Shown here piece by piece: positions 24,279 to 32,711 of a stretch of 34,697 bases of DNA; the stretch's first letter is position 1, and the number at the start of each line of letters is the position of its first letter. The notes under the pieces are model-generated. The model saw only the letters and a list, made by a program, of their open reading frames with translations. It made no database searches and was not told the origin of the DNA. Where the stretch lies: positions 1 to 34,697 of the forward strand of contig NZ_JANIBL010000054.1 of the NCBI RefSeq assembly GCF_024505055.1, written 5' to 3'. The stretch is from Methylomonas rosea. GTDB taxonomy: Bacteria > Pseudomonadota > Gammaproteobacteria > Methylococcales > Methylomonadaceae. The position numbers and the translations under genes were made by a program.

Positions 24279-25325
24279 ATGAATAAACAGATTGCAGGTT
24301 GGGATATTGGCGGTGCGCACGTCAAATTGGCGTTGCTGGATGAGTCCGGGCATGTCCAGACAGTTGCTCAGCAGGCTTGTCCGCTATGGAAGGGCGTGGA
24401 TTTCTTGCATGGCACCTTGGCCGATTTAGCCGGCCGGTTCGATTTGCAAGATTGCCGTCATGCCGTGACGATGACCGGTGAACTGGTGGATTGCTTTACC
24501 AGTCGCGAGCAAGGCGTCAATGCCATCGTCCAGGCTGTTTGCGAACAATTCAATGCCGAGCAGGTATTGGTATTTGCCGGTTTGCGCGGCTTTTTGCCGG
24601 TAGCGAAAATTCAGCCGGCCGATTGCATGGACATCGCGTCTGCTAATTGGTTGGCCAGCTTGTTATGGGTGGCAAAGCGTCTGCCAAATGCCTTATTTGT
24701 GGATATAGGCAGTACCACAAGCGATATTTTGCTGATCGAAAATCACCAGCTTAAAGTGCAAGGCTTTACCGACTATCGGCGCTTGGTCTCCGGCGAGCTG
24801 GTGTATACCGGCATTGTCCGCACGGCGGTAATGGCGATTGCCCAAGAGGCAGAGTTCAACGGCCAGCAAATGGGCTTGATGGCCGAATATTTCGCAACGA
24901 TGGCCGATGTGTATCGCCTGACCGGCGACTTGAACGAAGCGCACGATCAAAGCGATACCGCCGATGGCACGGAAAAGTCGATTTCGGCCAGTGCCCGCCG
25001 CTTGTCGCGGCTGACCGGTTACGAGCATAGCGAGAACGATCACTCACTCTGGTTGGCATTTGCCAAGCACTTAAAAGCCAAGCAAACACACAAAATTAGT
25101 CAGGCTTGCGTCAGGCAGTTACAACGGGCGGAAACCCGCTCGGCCATCAAAGTGGTCGGTGCCGGCGTCGGCCGGTTCTTAGCGCGGGACATTGCCTTTG
25201 AGTTGGGCATTGATTATCTGGACTTTACCGACCTGCTGCCAACAACCGATAAAACCCAGGCTATCGACGCCGCCGACTGTGCGCCGGCCGCCGCCGTGGC
25301 TTATCTTGCCGGCGGGTTTGGTTAA
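24279..25325 (+). CDS. H4MPT-linked C1 pathway protein, hydantoinase/oxoprolinase fold (MfnF-like)
   Basis: The 348-residue protein has an actin-like ATPase layout. AGWDIGGAHVKLALLDESG is the first phosphate loop, FVDIGSTTSDILLIENH the second, and VVGAGVGRFLARDIAFELG the adenosine region. This is the family marked as a probable H4MPT-linked C1 transfer protein (TIGR03123). Its archaeal member is reported to join the furan and tyramine parts of methanofuran (MfnF). Here it would act in methylofuran assembly. It follows the MfnD-like gene after 8 bases. The segment around 225-245 (NEAHDQSDTADGTEKSIS) is a polar surface loop. Confidence 0.85.
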   Translation: MNKQIAGWDIGGAHVKLALLDESGHVQTVAQQACPLWKGVDFLHGTLADLAGRFDLQDCRHAVTMTGELVDCFTSREQGVNAIVQAVCEQFNAEQVLVFAGLRGFLPVAKIQPADCMDIASANWLASLLWVAKRLPNALFVDIGSTTSDILLIENHQLKVQGFTDYRRLVSGELVYTGIVRTAVMAIAQEAEFNGQQMGLMAEYFATMADVYRLTGDLNEAHDQSDTADGTEKSISASARRLSRLTGYEHSENDHSLWLAFAKHLKAKQTHKISQACVRQLQRAETRSAIKVVGAGVGRFLARDIAFELGIDYLDFTDLLPTTDKTQAIDAADCAPAAAVAYLAGGFG

Positions 25326-25404
25326 AGCCGGCGGCTGGGGTAAAATCGGTAGATTGCAAATCATGTCTTTGCGGCACATTCCGGCCGTTTATTAGCACCC
25401 CTTA

Positions 25405-26778
25405 ATGCCTTTAGCCTTACCCATCAAACATTCTCTGCCTTATTTTCAGGACAGTTCCGCATTATTCGCCCCGCTGGCGCAGCAGCCTTGGGCGGTATTT
25501 CTGGATAGCGCCCAGCCTTACAGCACGCAGGATAGGTTTGACATTATCGCCTACGCTCCAGTCGTAACCCTGCAAACGCGCGGCAATATCACTCGCATCG
25601 AACGCGATGGTATGGTGACTGAAAGCACGGAAGATCCCTTTCAGTTACTGAAACAGCAATTGGGAACACCATTAGCTGGTATTGAGGGCTTGCCGTTCAA
25701 TGGTGGCGCCATCGGTTATTTTGCTTACGATCTGGCCAGACGCATTGAGCGATTGCCGGAAATAGCAGGCGATGCCGAGCAATTGGCGGACATGGCGGTG
25801 GGTATTTACCATTGGGCAGTGATTGTCGATCATCAGCGTCGGCAAAGCTGGTTGGTCGGTTATGACCTTCCGGAATGTGAGCAGCAAAGACTTATCGCCG
25901 AATTCAGCACAATGACTACCCCAGTAGAAACTGCGGAATTTAAAGTGCTGCAAGCCCCGCGCGCCAATATGGACAGAGCGGCGTACGCCACGGCATTTCA
26001 AAGTATCAAGCACTATCTGAAAGAGGGCGATTGCTATCAAATCAATTTGACCCAGCGCTTCGAGAGCCCTTGCCAAGGCGAGCCATGGCAAGCCTATCAA
26101 GTGCTGCGGCAGATCAACGCGGCCCCCTTTAGCGCCTATCTGAATTTCCCGGATGCGCAGGTCTTAAGCTCTTCACCGGAGCGCTTTTTAAAAGTAACGG
26201 ACGGCGCGGTAGAAACCAAACCCATCAAGGGTACCCGTCCGCGCCGGAGTGATTGGGAAGACGATCAAGCGCAGATAGAAGACTTGGTGTCCAGCACCAA
26301 GGACCGGGCCGAGAACGTGATGATCGTCGATCTGTTACGCAACGATTTGGGCAAGAGTTGCCGGAAAGGCTCAGTGTGGGTGCCAAGCCTATTTTCTGTC
26401 GAAAGTTATGCCACCGTACATCATTTGGTCAGTACCGTGACCGGCCAGCTAGCGGCCGGCCAACATGCCATCGATTTATTGCGCAGCTGCTTTCCCGGCG
26501 GCTCTATTACCGGCGCGCCCAAGATCCGAGCGATGGAAATCATCGAAGAACTGGAACCGCATCGGCGCGGCATTTATTGCGGAGCGATTGGGTATATCGG
26601 TTTTGACGGCAATATGGACACCAATATCGCGATTCGCACTTTGGTGCACAATCACGGCACGATCCGCTTTTGGGCGGGCGGCGGCATCGTCAACGACTCG
26701 GTGCTGGACGAAGAATATCAGGAATGCTTCGATAAGGCCGCGGCCTTGTTACAGTTGCTGAAGCAATTTAGCGCATGA
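25405..26778 (+). CDS. pabB: aminodeoxychorismate synthase component I
   Basis: The 457-residue protein is a chorismate-utilising enzyme. GGAIGYFAYDLARRIERLP lies in the N-terminal domain. The catalytic domain has GDCYQINLTQRF, FLKVTDGAVETKPIKGTRPR (the lysine motif), TKDRAENVMIVDLLRNDLGK and SCFPGGSITGAPKIRAMEII. The PIKGTRPR motif marks PabB rather than anthranilate synthase. It makes aminodeoxychorismate for 4-aminobenzoate, which feeds both folate and the arylamine part of H4MPT. That explains its place in this cluster. It overlaps the next gene by 4 bases (ATGA), so translation is coupled. No pabA or pabC lies in the window. Confidence 0.93.
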   Translation: MPLALPIKHSLPYFQDSSALFAPLAQQPWAVFLDSAQPYSTQDRFDIIAYAPVVTLQTRGNITRIERDGMVTESTEDPFQLLKQQLGTPLAGIEGLPFNGGAIGYFAYDLARRIERLPEIAGDAEQLADMAVGIYHWAVIVDHQRRQSWLVGYDLPECEQQRLIAEFSTMTTPVETAEFKVLQAPRANMDRAAYATAFQSIKHYLKEGDCYQINLTQRFESPCQGEPWQAYQVLRQINAAPFSAYLNFPDAQVLSSSPERFLKVTDGAVETKPIKGTRPRRSDWEDDQAQIEDLVSSTKDRAENVMIVDLLRNDLGKSCRKGSVWVPSLFSVESYATVHHLVSTVTGQLAAGQHAIDLLRSCFPGGSITGAPKIRAMEIIEELEPHRRGIYCGAIGYIGFDGNMDTNIAIRTLVHNHGTIRFWAGGGIVNDSVLDEEYQECFDKAAALLQLLKQFSA

Positions 26779-27341
26779 CTTGCGTGATCAAGCTGGGCGG
26801 CAGCTTGCTGGAAACAGCCGCCTTGCCCGCTTGCCTTGCTGCAATTGCAAAGCGCGCCGGCCCCATTGCCATTGTGCCCGGTGGCGGACCTTTTGCTGAC
26901 CAAGTACGCAGCGCGCAAAGGCTATGGCGTTTCGACGATGTCGCCGCGCACCGGATGGCGATTCTGGCGATGCAGCAAATGGCCTTGTTGATGCGTAGCC
27001 TAGTGCCCGAATTTGCAATCGTCGCCGATGCGGACAGTTTACGTTCCGCGTGGCAAGTCAAACCGGTGCTGATCTGGTCTCCGCAAGTCGAGCAATTGGA
27101 TAAAGCCAACATAGCCGCCAGCTGGGATGTTACTTCCGATAGTTTGGCGGCTTGGCTGGCTGGCTATATCGAAGCCGATGAGCTAATTGTCGTTAAATCG
27201 GCGCCAATTCCGGAGCAAGCGAGTTTGCCGGACTTGCAGCGACAAGGCATCCTGGATGCTGCTTTTCAACGTTTCACCGCCAAGGCCAATTACAAAATCA
27301 CCGTGCTTAATAAAGACTGCTTCTTGTCCCGCCATGATTAA
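26775..27341 (+). CDS. amino-acid-kinase-fold protein, MfnE-like
   Basis: The short, 188-residue member of the amino-acid-kinase fold has CVIKLGGSLLE at the start (phosphate-binding Lys and Gly-Gly), IAIVPGGGPFADQVR as the second glycine loop, and ASWDVTSDSLAAWLAGYIEA and ELIVVKSAPIP near the nucleotide site. In methanogens a member of this fold, MfnE, phosphorylates the aminomethylfuran phosphate before its coupling. The company of MfnD- and MfnF-like genes makes the same role in methylofuran synthesis likely. It overlaps pabB by 4 bases and the following gene by 8. Confidence 0.82.
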   Translation: MTCVIKLGGSLLETAALPACLAAIAKRAGPIAIVPGGGPFADQVRSAQRLWRFDDVAAHRMAILAMQQMALLMRSLVPEFAIVADADSLRSAWQVKPVLIWSPQVEQLDKANIAASWDVTSDSLAAWLAGYIEADELIVVKSAPIPEQASLPDLQRQGILDAAFQRFTAKANYKITVLNKDCFLSRHD

Positions 27342-27993
27342 TTTTATCAAAGCCATACTGAACAAGCGCTTGCGCAAGGCTTACTACCAAAGTCGCGAAT
27401 CCTTGCTGGGTCATCAAAAACGCGACATCGTGGTGATGCAGGTCGGGCAGGCTTGCGAGAGTTTGAAAGAAAGCCGGGATCAGTTCGTCGATGCGCTGGA
27501 TAAATTTAAAAGCATCGTCAACTTGCAGGATAGTTCGCTGGAACAGCGTTATCAGCAACTCAAACGCCGCTATGACCTATGCAAGGGTAAGGCCGATCAA
27601 GTCAGTCAAAGAATTCAGGCGGTCGAAGAGATTAGTGAAGCTCTATTCAACGAATGGGAAACCGAGCTGGCTTTATACAGCAACCGGGCCTTGAAGGCGC
27701 GCAGCCAGCAGCAGTTGAAAAAGTCACGGCAGCAATACGCCCGTTTGTTAAAAGCCTTGCAGACAGCGGAAACTCGCATGCATCCAGTGTTGGCGGCGTT
27801 CCAAGATCAGGTATTGTTTTTAAAGCACAACTTGAATGCGCATGCGATAGCGGCATTGCGGCACGAGTTTATGGAAATTGGTGTGGATATTTCGAGATTG
27901 ATCGAGGTGATGGAGAAAACCATCAGCGAGGCCAGTCAGTTTGTCGCGGTTCTGGTGGAACAGAAACAACTGCCGGCCCCGGTGCGCAAATAA
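27334..27993 (+). CDS. DUF2959-like coiled-coil protein
   Basis: The 219-residue protein is almost wholly helical with heptad-like segments: QVGQACESLKESRDQFVDAL, LEQRYQQLKRRYDLCKGKAD, QAVEEISEALFNEWETEL and QLKKSRQQYARLLKALQTAE. This resembles DUF2959, a proteobacterial family of unknown function. No signal peptide or membrane helix is clear. The ATG at 27334 overlaps the kinase gene by 8 bases, so it is translated from the same mRNA. Nothing links it to C1 chemistry, and it may belong functionally with the GTPase pair further on. The stop codons of this gene and the convergent lipoprotein gene are one base apart. Confidence 0.75.
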   Translation: MINFIKAILNKRLRKAYYQSRESLLGHQKRDIVVMQVGQACESLKESRDQFVDALDKFKSIVNLQDSSLEQRYQQLKRRYDLCKGKADQVSQRIQAVEEISEALFNEWETELALYSNRALKARSQQQLKKSRQQYARLLKALQTAETRMHPVLAAFQDQVLFLKHNLNAHAIAALRHEFMEIGVDISRLIEVMEKTISEASQFVAVLVEQKQLPAPVRK

Positions 27994-27994
27994 A

Positions 27995-28429
27995 TTACAT
28001 GGAATGCATTTTGTAATCGACCCGCGCCGGTGGATTTTTGTCGCGTTGGTCAGGGGTTTTCTTGCGGTTTTGATCGATACGTTCTTGCGAGTATTGGGAA
28101 ATCATCTGGTCCCAGTTGCTGTATTTTTCGTAGTCTTTGCTGCCGGCTGCTTTGCGTTTGGCAAACAGCTCTTTGCCAGCTTCTACCAATTGTTCCGGTG
28201 TCTTGCCATCGATAGCGTCCAAAAACTCCTTGTTATTGCGGATTTCATCGCGTAAGGTCCAGAAAGACACTTCAAACTCTATGCGTTGGTCCAGCGGCAA
28301 TTTTTCCTTGATTTGACTGATTGATCGATTGACCGTTTTTAAACTGCTACCGTTGATTTGATTGCTTTTATTGCAACCGGCCAAAAATGCGCAGATTAAA
28401 AAAACCAAAACAGTTGACGCTTTTTTCAT
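27995..28429 (-). CDS. small lipoprotein (DUF6694-like)
   Basis: The 144-residue protein has a lipoprotein signal: STVLVFLICAFLAGC with lipobox LAGC at residues 16-19. The mature part is hydrophilic and helical (NRSISQIKEKLPLDQRIEFE, VSFWTLRDEIRNNKEF) with a Lys-, Arg- and Asp-rich tail. The middle GKTPEQLVEAGKELFAKRK recalls small lipoproteins of the DUF6694 group, but the assignment is from memory. It would be anchored in a membrane, facing the periplasm. It is divergent from the GTPase pair, with 115 bases between them that hold an AT-rich stretch with TATAAT at 28476. Confidence 0.8.
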   Translation of the reverse strand: MKKASTVLVFLICAFLAGCNKSNQINGSSLKTVNRSISQIKEKLPLDQRIEFEVSFWTLRDEIRNNKEFLDAIDGKTPEQLVEAGKELFAKRKAAGSKDYEKYSNWDQMISQYSQERIDQNRKKTPDQRDKNPPARVDYKMHSM

Positions 28430-28544
28430 GATGTAGCCCCCCAGTGGCTAAATAAACAAACCCGAATTTTGTATTTATAATGGTTGCAACGCGGGTTACC
28501 AAACAAACCAAATTACTCGGTAATTAAAAACACAAGCTTACCAC

Positions 28545-30287
28545 ATGCTGGAATTTATCCAACTTCTCAAACAGCGTTACCAAACTGTGCTACAGCAGCT
28601 GGATAAAAAAAATCCCCAGTACCTGGATTATCAGCAACGTATAGAGCAATTGTTGCACGGCGAAGCCTTTATTCGCAAAGGTGAGCTGCTGGACAACAAC
28701 CCCGGATTTCCGCTGCAAATCGCCGTTATCGGGCCGACGCAGGCCGGTAAAAGTTCTGTCGTCAATTTGCTGTTAAATGCCCATGCCGCCGGCGTCAGTC
28801 CGCTGGCCGGTTACACGGTACAGGCCCAGGGTTTTTGCCATAGCCTGACGCCCGATGATTGTGACGGCATGCAACATTATTTCGGCCGCTTTCAGCGTTT
28901 GCAACAAACTGAGTTGCGGCCGGGAAGGTATGATTGCTATTCCCTGAGCCCAAGCCCAGGCGCCTCGGCCTTGTTGCCGGCTTGCGTCTGCTGGGATACC
29001 CCTGATTTCGATTCAATAGATGCCGCCGACTATCGGGAAGGCGTGATCCGCACCATCGCGCTGGCCGACATCGTGGTATTGGTGGTGAGTAAAGAAAAAT
29101 ACGCCGATCAATCGGTTTGGGAAATGATGAAAGCCATCGAGGTTTTCCAGCAGCCCACCTTGATTTGCGTGAATAAACTCAACGAAGGCAGCGAGCCGGT
29201 GATTCTGGATTCGTTGCGGCAAAAGTGGCTGCAAACCCGGCAAGATACCTTGCCCACCGTGGTGCCCTTGTTATTCCAAAAAGCTCCGGCCGTGCCGAGC
29301 TGGCCGCAGTCGGCTGCGCACGCATTCGCCGATCTTGCGAAAAAGGTCACCCGCTACAAACATGCCGTACGCCAACAGCAATTGCTTATCCGCTATTGGC
29401 TGGACTGGCTGCAACCGGTGTTTGCCGAACACCATGCGCAGCATCATTGGCAAACCCTGGTCGATCAAGCGCTGGCGCAGGCGGTTAAGGACTACCAGCG
29501 CGATTATCTGAACCATCCGCATCATTACGAAACCTTTCAAAACGCTTTATTAAATCTGCTGACCTTGCTGGAAATCCCCGGCATTGCCAAAGCGCTAGGC
29601 AAGACCCGAAGGGCCATGACTTGGCCGTTTCGTAAACTGTTTTCATGGGGCAGCGGCAATGCCGCCATCAACCCCAATCAGGAACTCGGTGTGTTGAATC
29701 AGCTAGGCGAGCATCTTTTGATTCAAATTGCCGACCGTTTGCTGGAGAAAACCGAAACTGAGCCGGCCGATAGCCGCTGGTGGAAAGAAACCGCAATGGC
29801 ACTGAGACAGAAACGCGGTGATTTGTTGCAGATTTATCGCCAGGCGGTGACGGATTATCACAGTGATTTTCAGCAGGATGTGGAAGCCTCGGCGCAGCGT
29901 TTGTATGTCAAGTTGCAAGAACAGCCAATGGTTTTGAATAGCCTGCGTGCCACCCGCGTCACGACCGACGCCGGCGCCTTATTGCTGGCGATCCAGGCCG
30001 GCGGTATCGGTATCCATGACTTGGTGATTACCCCGTTGATGCTGACCATGACTTCCTTATTAGCTGAAAGCGCTATCGGCAGTTATATGCATAAGGTCGA
30101 AGCCGAATTAAAACAGCATCAGCTCAATACCGTGAAAACCGCGCTGTTCGAGGCCTGCCTGAAACAGCGCTTGTATTTGTTGCCGCAAGGCGTGCTGTCG
30201 CCCACCCGCTTTAATATCTCCGAACAACAATGCCACGCCGCGGAGCAGGCGCTGAAAGAGAAGAAACATGGCTTACGATTACTCTGA
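28545..30287 (+). CDS. large P-loop GTPase 1 of a tandem pair
   Basis: The 580-residue protein has G1 at 63-71 (GPTQAGKSS), G3 in the form DTPDFDS at 151-157 and a G4-like NKLN at 210-213. These define a TRAFAC-type GTPase domain after a short helical start. The remaining 360 residues are helical, with a hydrophobic hairpin near the end (LLLAIQAGGIGIHDLVI, LMLTMTSLLAESAIG) that could touch or enter a membrane, as in dynamin- or IRG-like proteins. The G4 lacks the usual Asp (NKLN for NKxD), so guanine recognition may be altered. It overlaps the second GTPase gene by 20 bases. The function is unknown. Confidence 0.85.
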   Translation: MLEFIQLLKQRYQTVLQQLDKKNPQYLDYQQRIEQLLHGEAFIRKGELLDNNPGFPLQIAVIGPTQAGKSSVVNLLLNAHAAGVSPLAGYTVQAQGFCHSLTPDDCDGMQHYFGRFQRLQQTELRPGRYDCYSLSPSPGASALLPACVCWDTPDFDSIDAADYREGVIRTIALADIVVLVVSKEKYADQSVWEMMKAIEVFQQPTLICVNKLNEGSEPVILDSLRQKWLQTRQDTLPTVVPLLFQKAPAVPSWPQSAAHAFADLAKKVTRYKHAVRQQQLLIRYWLDWLQPVFAEHHAQHHWQTLVDQALAQAVKDYQRDYLNHPHHYETFQNALLNLLTLLEIPGIAKALGKTRRAMTWPFRKLFSWGSGNAAINPNQELGVLNQLGEHLLIQIADRLLEKTETEPADSRWWKETAMALRQKRGDLLQIYRQAVTDYHSDFQQDVEASAQRLYVKLQEQPMVLNSLRATRVTTDAGALLLAIQAGGIGIHDLVITPLMLTMTSLLAESAIGSYMHKVEAELKQHQLNTVKTALFEACLKQRLYLLPQGVLSPTRFNISEQQCHAAEQALKEKKHGLRLL

Positions 30288-31851
30288 ATTGCTGACCCAA
30301 GCCCGGCAATGGGCCGCAACGGCGCAAGCCGAAGGCCGTTTAAGCGCGGAACGGGCGCAATTATTGACCACGATAGACACGCGCAGTACGGAAAGCCTGT
30401 TTGCCGCGAGTCAAACCGATCCGGATAGCAGGCCGTTAATTGTGGCGTTCATGGGCGGCACCGGCGTTGGTAAAAGCAGCTTGCTGAATCGTTTGGCGGG
30501 GCAGGCGATTGCCCGGGCCGGCATTGAGCGGCCCACCTCGCGTGAAGTGACTTTGTATCACCACCAGAGCCTGGCGATTAACAAGCTGCCGGCCGGGCTG
30601 CCCTTGGACAGCATCAAGATCAGCCAGCACAACGACGCGACAAACAGCCATATCGTCTGGATCGACATGCCGGATTTCGACAGCGTCGAGCTCAGCAATA
30701 AGCGTTTGGTGCTGGAGTGGCTGCCGCATATCGACGTGCTGTTATACGTGGTCAGCCCCGAGCGTTACCGCGACAGCAAAGCCTGGCAATTGCTGCTGGC
30801 GGAAGGTGCTAAGCACGCCTGGTTGTTTGTGATGAACCAATGGGATCGCGGCCAGCCGGTGCAATACGACGATTTTAAACAGCAGTTGGGTAAGGCCGGT
30901 TTTACCGATCCCTTAATCTTTCGCACCAGTTGCAGCGAACCTGACGGCGACGAATTTGCCGCCTTGCTGGAGCAGTTGCGGCAACTCTCCGGACAGCATA
31001 GCGTTGCCCAATTGGAGCAACGCGGCGAGCAATTGCGCCGCCAGCACCTAAAGCAGACCTTGCAACAACTGGCCGACGATTTTTCCGCGCAAGACTACGC
31101 GCAATTACAGCAGAGTTTCGATGCACTATGGCAGCATACCGAAGCCAGCTTGCAACAAGGTCTGGCCTGGCCGATCAAGCAACTCGCGCAATTCTGGGCG
31201 GAGAACCTGGGCCAAGCAGCAGACATCAAGCTGTGGGACGAATGGGCGCAGAACCGCCTGAATGATCTGTTGGACGAATTGGTGCTGCAAGCCGCTCAAG
31301 CCGATATTCCCAGCAAGCCGCTGAAAGCCGCGCTGCAAAGTATTCGGGACAATACCGAGAAAAATCTCACTGCGCAAACCGAACTGGCCGGCAGACAGGC
31401 TTTACTCAAGCCGGGCAACGGTGCTCAGCGTTTTTTGCTGAAATTCACCGCCATTTGCGAAACCCTGTTGCCGCTGGCGGCGATGGGCGTGGTCGGCTAT
31501 CAGGTATTTTCCGGCTATTACCACAGCGCCGCCGACGCCACCGCTTATCTTGGGACCGACTTTGCGGTTCATAGTGTGCTGTTGATCGGTCTCAGTTGGC
31601 TGATCCCGTTTTTCCTGCACAAAAAGCTCCAGCCATCTTTGCAAAAGGCGGCATTGCAGGGCTTGCTAAAAGGCCATCAACAAGCCTTGTCGACACTTAG
31701 GGCGGAAATCAAACAAATATTGTTGGCCGAACAGCAACGCAATGAATCTTTACACCAACTATTACAAACATTGCTGGCCCGGTGCGGCGCCGGGCCGGCA
31801 GTGGCCATAGAGAAGGACAGCTTGCTGGGCCGGGTATTGTTGGCGGAGTGA
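30268..31851 (+). CDS. large P-loop GTPase 2 of a tandem pair, with membrane helices
   Basis: The 527-residue protein has G1 GGTGVGKSS at 63-71 (the same position as in its neighbour), a candidate G2 threonine in RPTSREVT, G3 DMPDFDS at 133-139 and a complete G4 NQWD at 190-193. A long glutamine- and leucine-rich helical region follows (QLRRQHLKQTLQQLADDFSA). Then come two membrane helices (ICETLLPLAAMGVVGYQVF, VLLIGLSWLIPFFL) and a last amphipathic helix. This matches a membrane-anchored dynamin-like arrangement. The shared PDFDS motif and overlap suggest that the two proteins arose by duplication and work as a hetero-oligomer. AGAAGAAAC precedes the ATG. Confidence 0.87.
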   Translation: MAYDYSELLTQARQWAATAQAEGRLSAERAQLLTTIDTRSTESLFAASQTDPDSRPLIVAFMGGTGVGKSSLLNRLAGQAIARAGIERPTSREVTLYHHQSLAINKLPAGLPLDSIKISQHNDATNSHIVWIDMPDFDSVELSNKRLVLEWLPHIDVLLYVVSPERYRDSKAWQLLLAEGAKHAWLFVMNQWDRGQPVQYDDFKQQLGKAGFTDPLIFRTSCSEPDGDEFAALLEQLRQLSGQHSVAQLEQRGEQLRRQHLKQTLQQLADDFSAQDYAQLQQSFDALWQHTEASLQQGLAWPIKQLAQFWAENLGQAADIKLWDEWAQNRLNDLLDELVLQAAQADIPSKPLKAALQSIRDNTEKNLTAQTELAGRQALLKPGNGAQRFLLKFTAICETLLPLAAMGVVGYQVFSGYYHSAADATAYLGTDFAVHSVLLIGLSWLIPFFLHKKLQPSLQKAALQGLLKGHQQALSTLRAEIKQILLAEQQRNESLHQLLQTLLARCGAGPAVAIEKDSLLGRVLLAE

Positions 31852-31863
31852 AGTTTCTTGCGG

Positions 31864-31884
31864 CGGCTTGCCGTTATCAAGCCG
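31864..31884 (+). terminator. possible hairpin 3' of the GTPase pair
   Basis: CGGCTTG (31864-31870) pairs with CAAGCCG (31878-31884) around a 7-base loop. No T tract follows. Confidence 0.3.
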
Positions 31885-31897
31885 GCCCTTGAATACT

Positions 31898-31922
31898 GTT
31901 CGCTCTGAGCGTGTCGAAGGGC
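31898..31922. repeat. short dispersed-repeat-like palindrome
   Basis: GTTCGCTCTGAGCGTG followed by TCGAAGGGC resembles the widespread bacterial intergenic repeat with core TTCGACAGGCTCAG, recalled from other genomes. Only one copy was noticed here. Confidence 0.3.
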
Positions 31923-31983
31923 GCGCCAGTGTGGGCTCCGACCGGTTAAGCCCGAACGGCAGATCAACGATAAAAGGGCCGGG

Positions 31984-32403
31984 TTAATAATTTCGACGAT
32001 TGCCAAAAATTTCTCCATCGTTTCAGTTCCGAACCGGAACATTGGCGTTATTTTGTGCAATGCCCGAGTTCCGAGCTCAATTGACCGAGAAAGTTTCTCG
32101 AACAATCCGGTTCAGAGCTTGAGTGTTCGAGCTATTTTCTCCATCATTCGAGCTCGAAACTAAAACGTTGGAGTTATTTTGTCCAATGCCCGAGCTCCGA
32201 ACTGAAACGATCGAGAAATTTTCTTGAACGATCGTGTTCCGATCTCGATTGACCGAGAAAATTTCTCGAACAATCCGGTTGCGGGCTTGAGCGTTCAAGT
32301 TATTTTGTCCATCATTCCGCTTCAGAGCTACATTATTCGAGCTTCGCATTAAAACCCTGGAGTTATTTTGGGCAACGATCAACAAAAAAGCTCGGTCGCT
32401 TTG
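31984..32403. repeat. degenerate tandem array with 21-bp period
   Basis: About 18-20 units keep one 21-base register. Examples are GTTATTTTGTGCAATGCCCG at 32047, GTTATTTTGTCCAATGCCCG at 32173, GTTATTTTGTCCATCATTCC at 32299 and GTTATTTTGGGCAACGATC at 32362 (offsets 126, 126, 63). A second set is TTCCGAGCTCAATTGACCGA at 32069 and TTCCGATCTCGATTGACCGA at 32237 (offset 168). The rough unit is G-Y-T-C-C-G-A-R-C-T-Y-R-A-W-Y-G-A-Y-C-G-A. The minus strand is open over 32077-32409 as a heptapeptide repeat (for example IGQNNSN, DGENSSN), but the same register has stops beyond it. Coding is therefore doubtful. 21 bp is two helical turns, so phased A/T tracts may bend the DNA. The rest of 31852-32711 has no supported gene. 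Confidence 0.85.
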
Positions 32404-32589
32404 GGACATTAGCGGAATGAACAGCTATCAGCCAAGAATTGACCTTGGTTTTTTAAAGCCATCGATATTTGGATGTCTGTCAGCAAGACTAATTTCTCGC
32501 AATCGGAGGATTCGGAGTTTACGGCCAAAAGCCGCCGGACGCTTTGCGAAACCAAGGTCGGCAAGTTGCCAGACAGCCGACGTTTAATC

Positions 32590-32620
32590 GTAGCCGCGAT
32601 TAGCGTCAGCGTAATCGCGG
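32590..32620 (+). repeat. REP element, left of the RAYT gene
   Basis: GTAG (32590-32593) is followed by CCGCGATTA (32594-32602), a 9-base loop and TAATCGCGG (32612-32620). GTAG plus an imperfect palindrome is the REP format recognised by RAYT transposases. An almost identical inverted copy lies at 33289-33318. Confidence 0.85.
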
Positions 32621-32711
32621 AAATAAGTCGCCAACCAACCTTTCCGTATAACAAAATCGGTAAAAATCACCATTAGTTTATACTGTAGTCATTTGCTGTT
32701 CATACCCTTCA

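Noticed and set aside
31984..32403. A CRISPR array
   Set aside because: The units are contiguous 21-mers of graded similarity, not identical repeats separated by unique spacers, and no cas gene is present.
32409..32654. An 81-codon minus-strand frame whose stop overlaps the start of the repeat frame (TAATG)
   Set aside because: It runs through the REP palindrome at 32590-32620 and shows no domain. The apparent coupling is probably chance.
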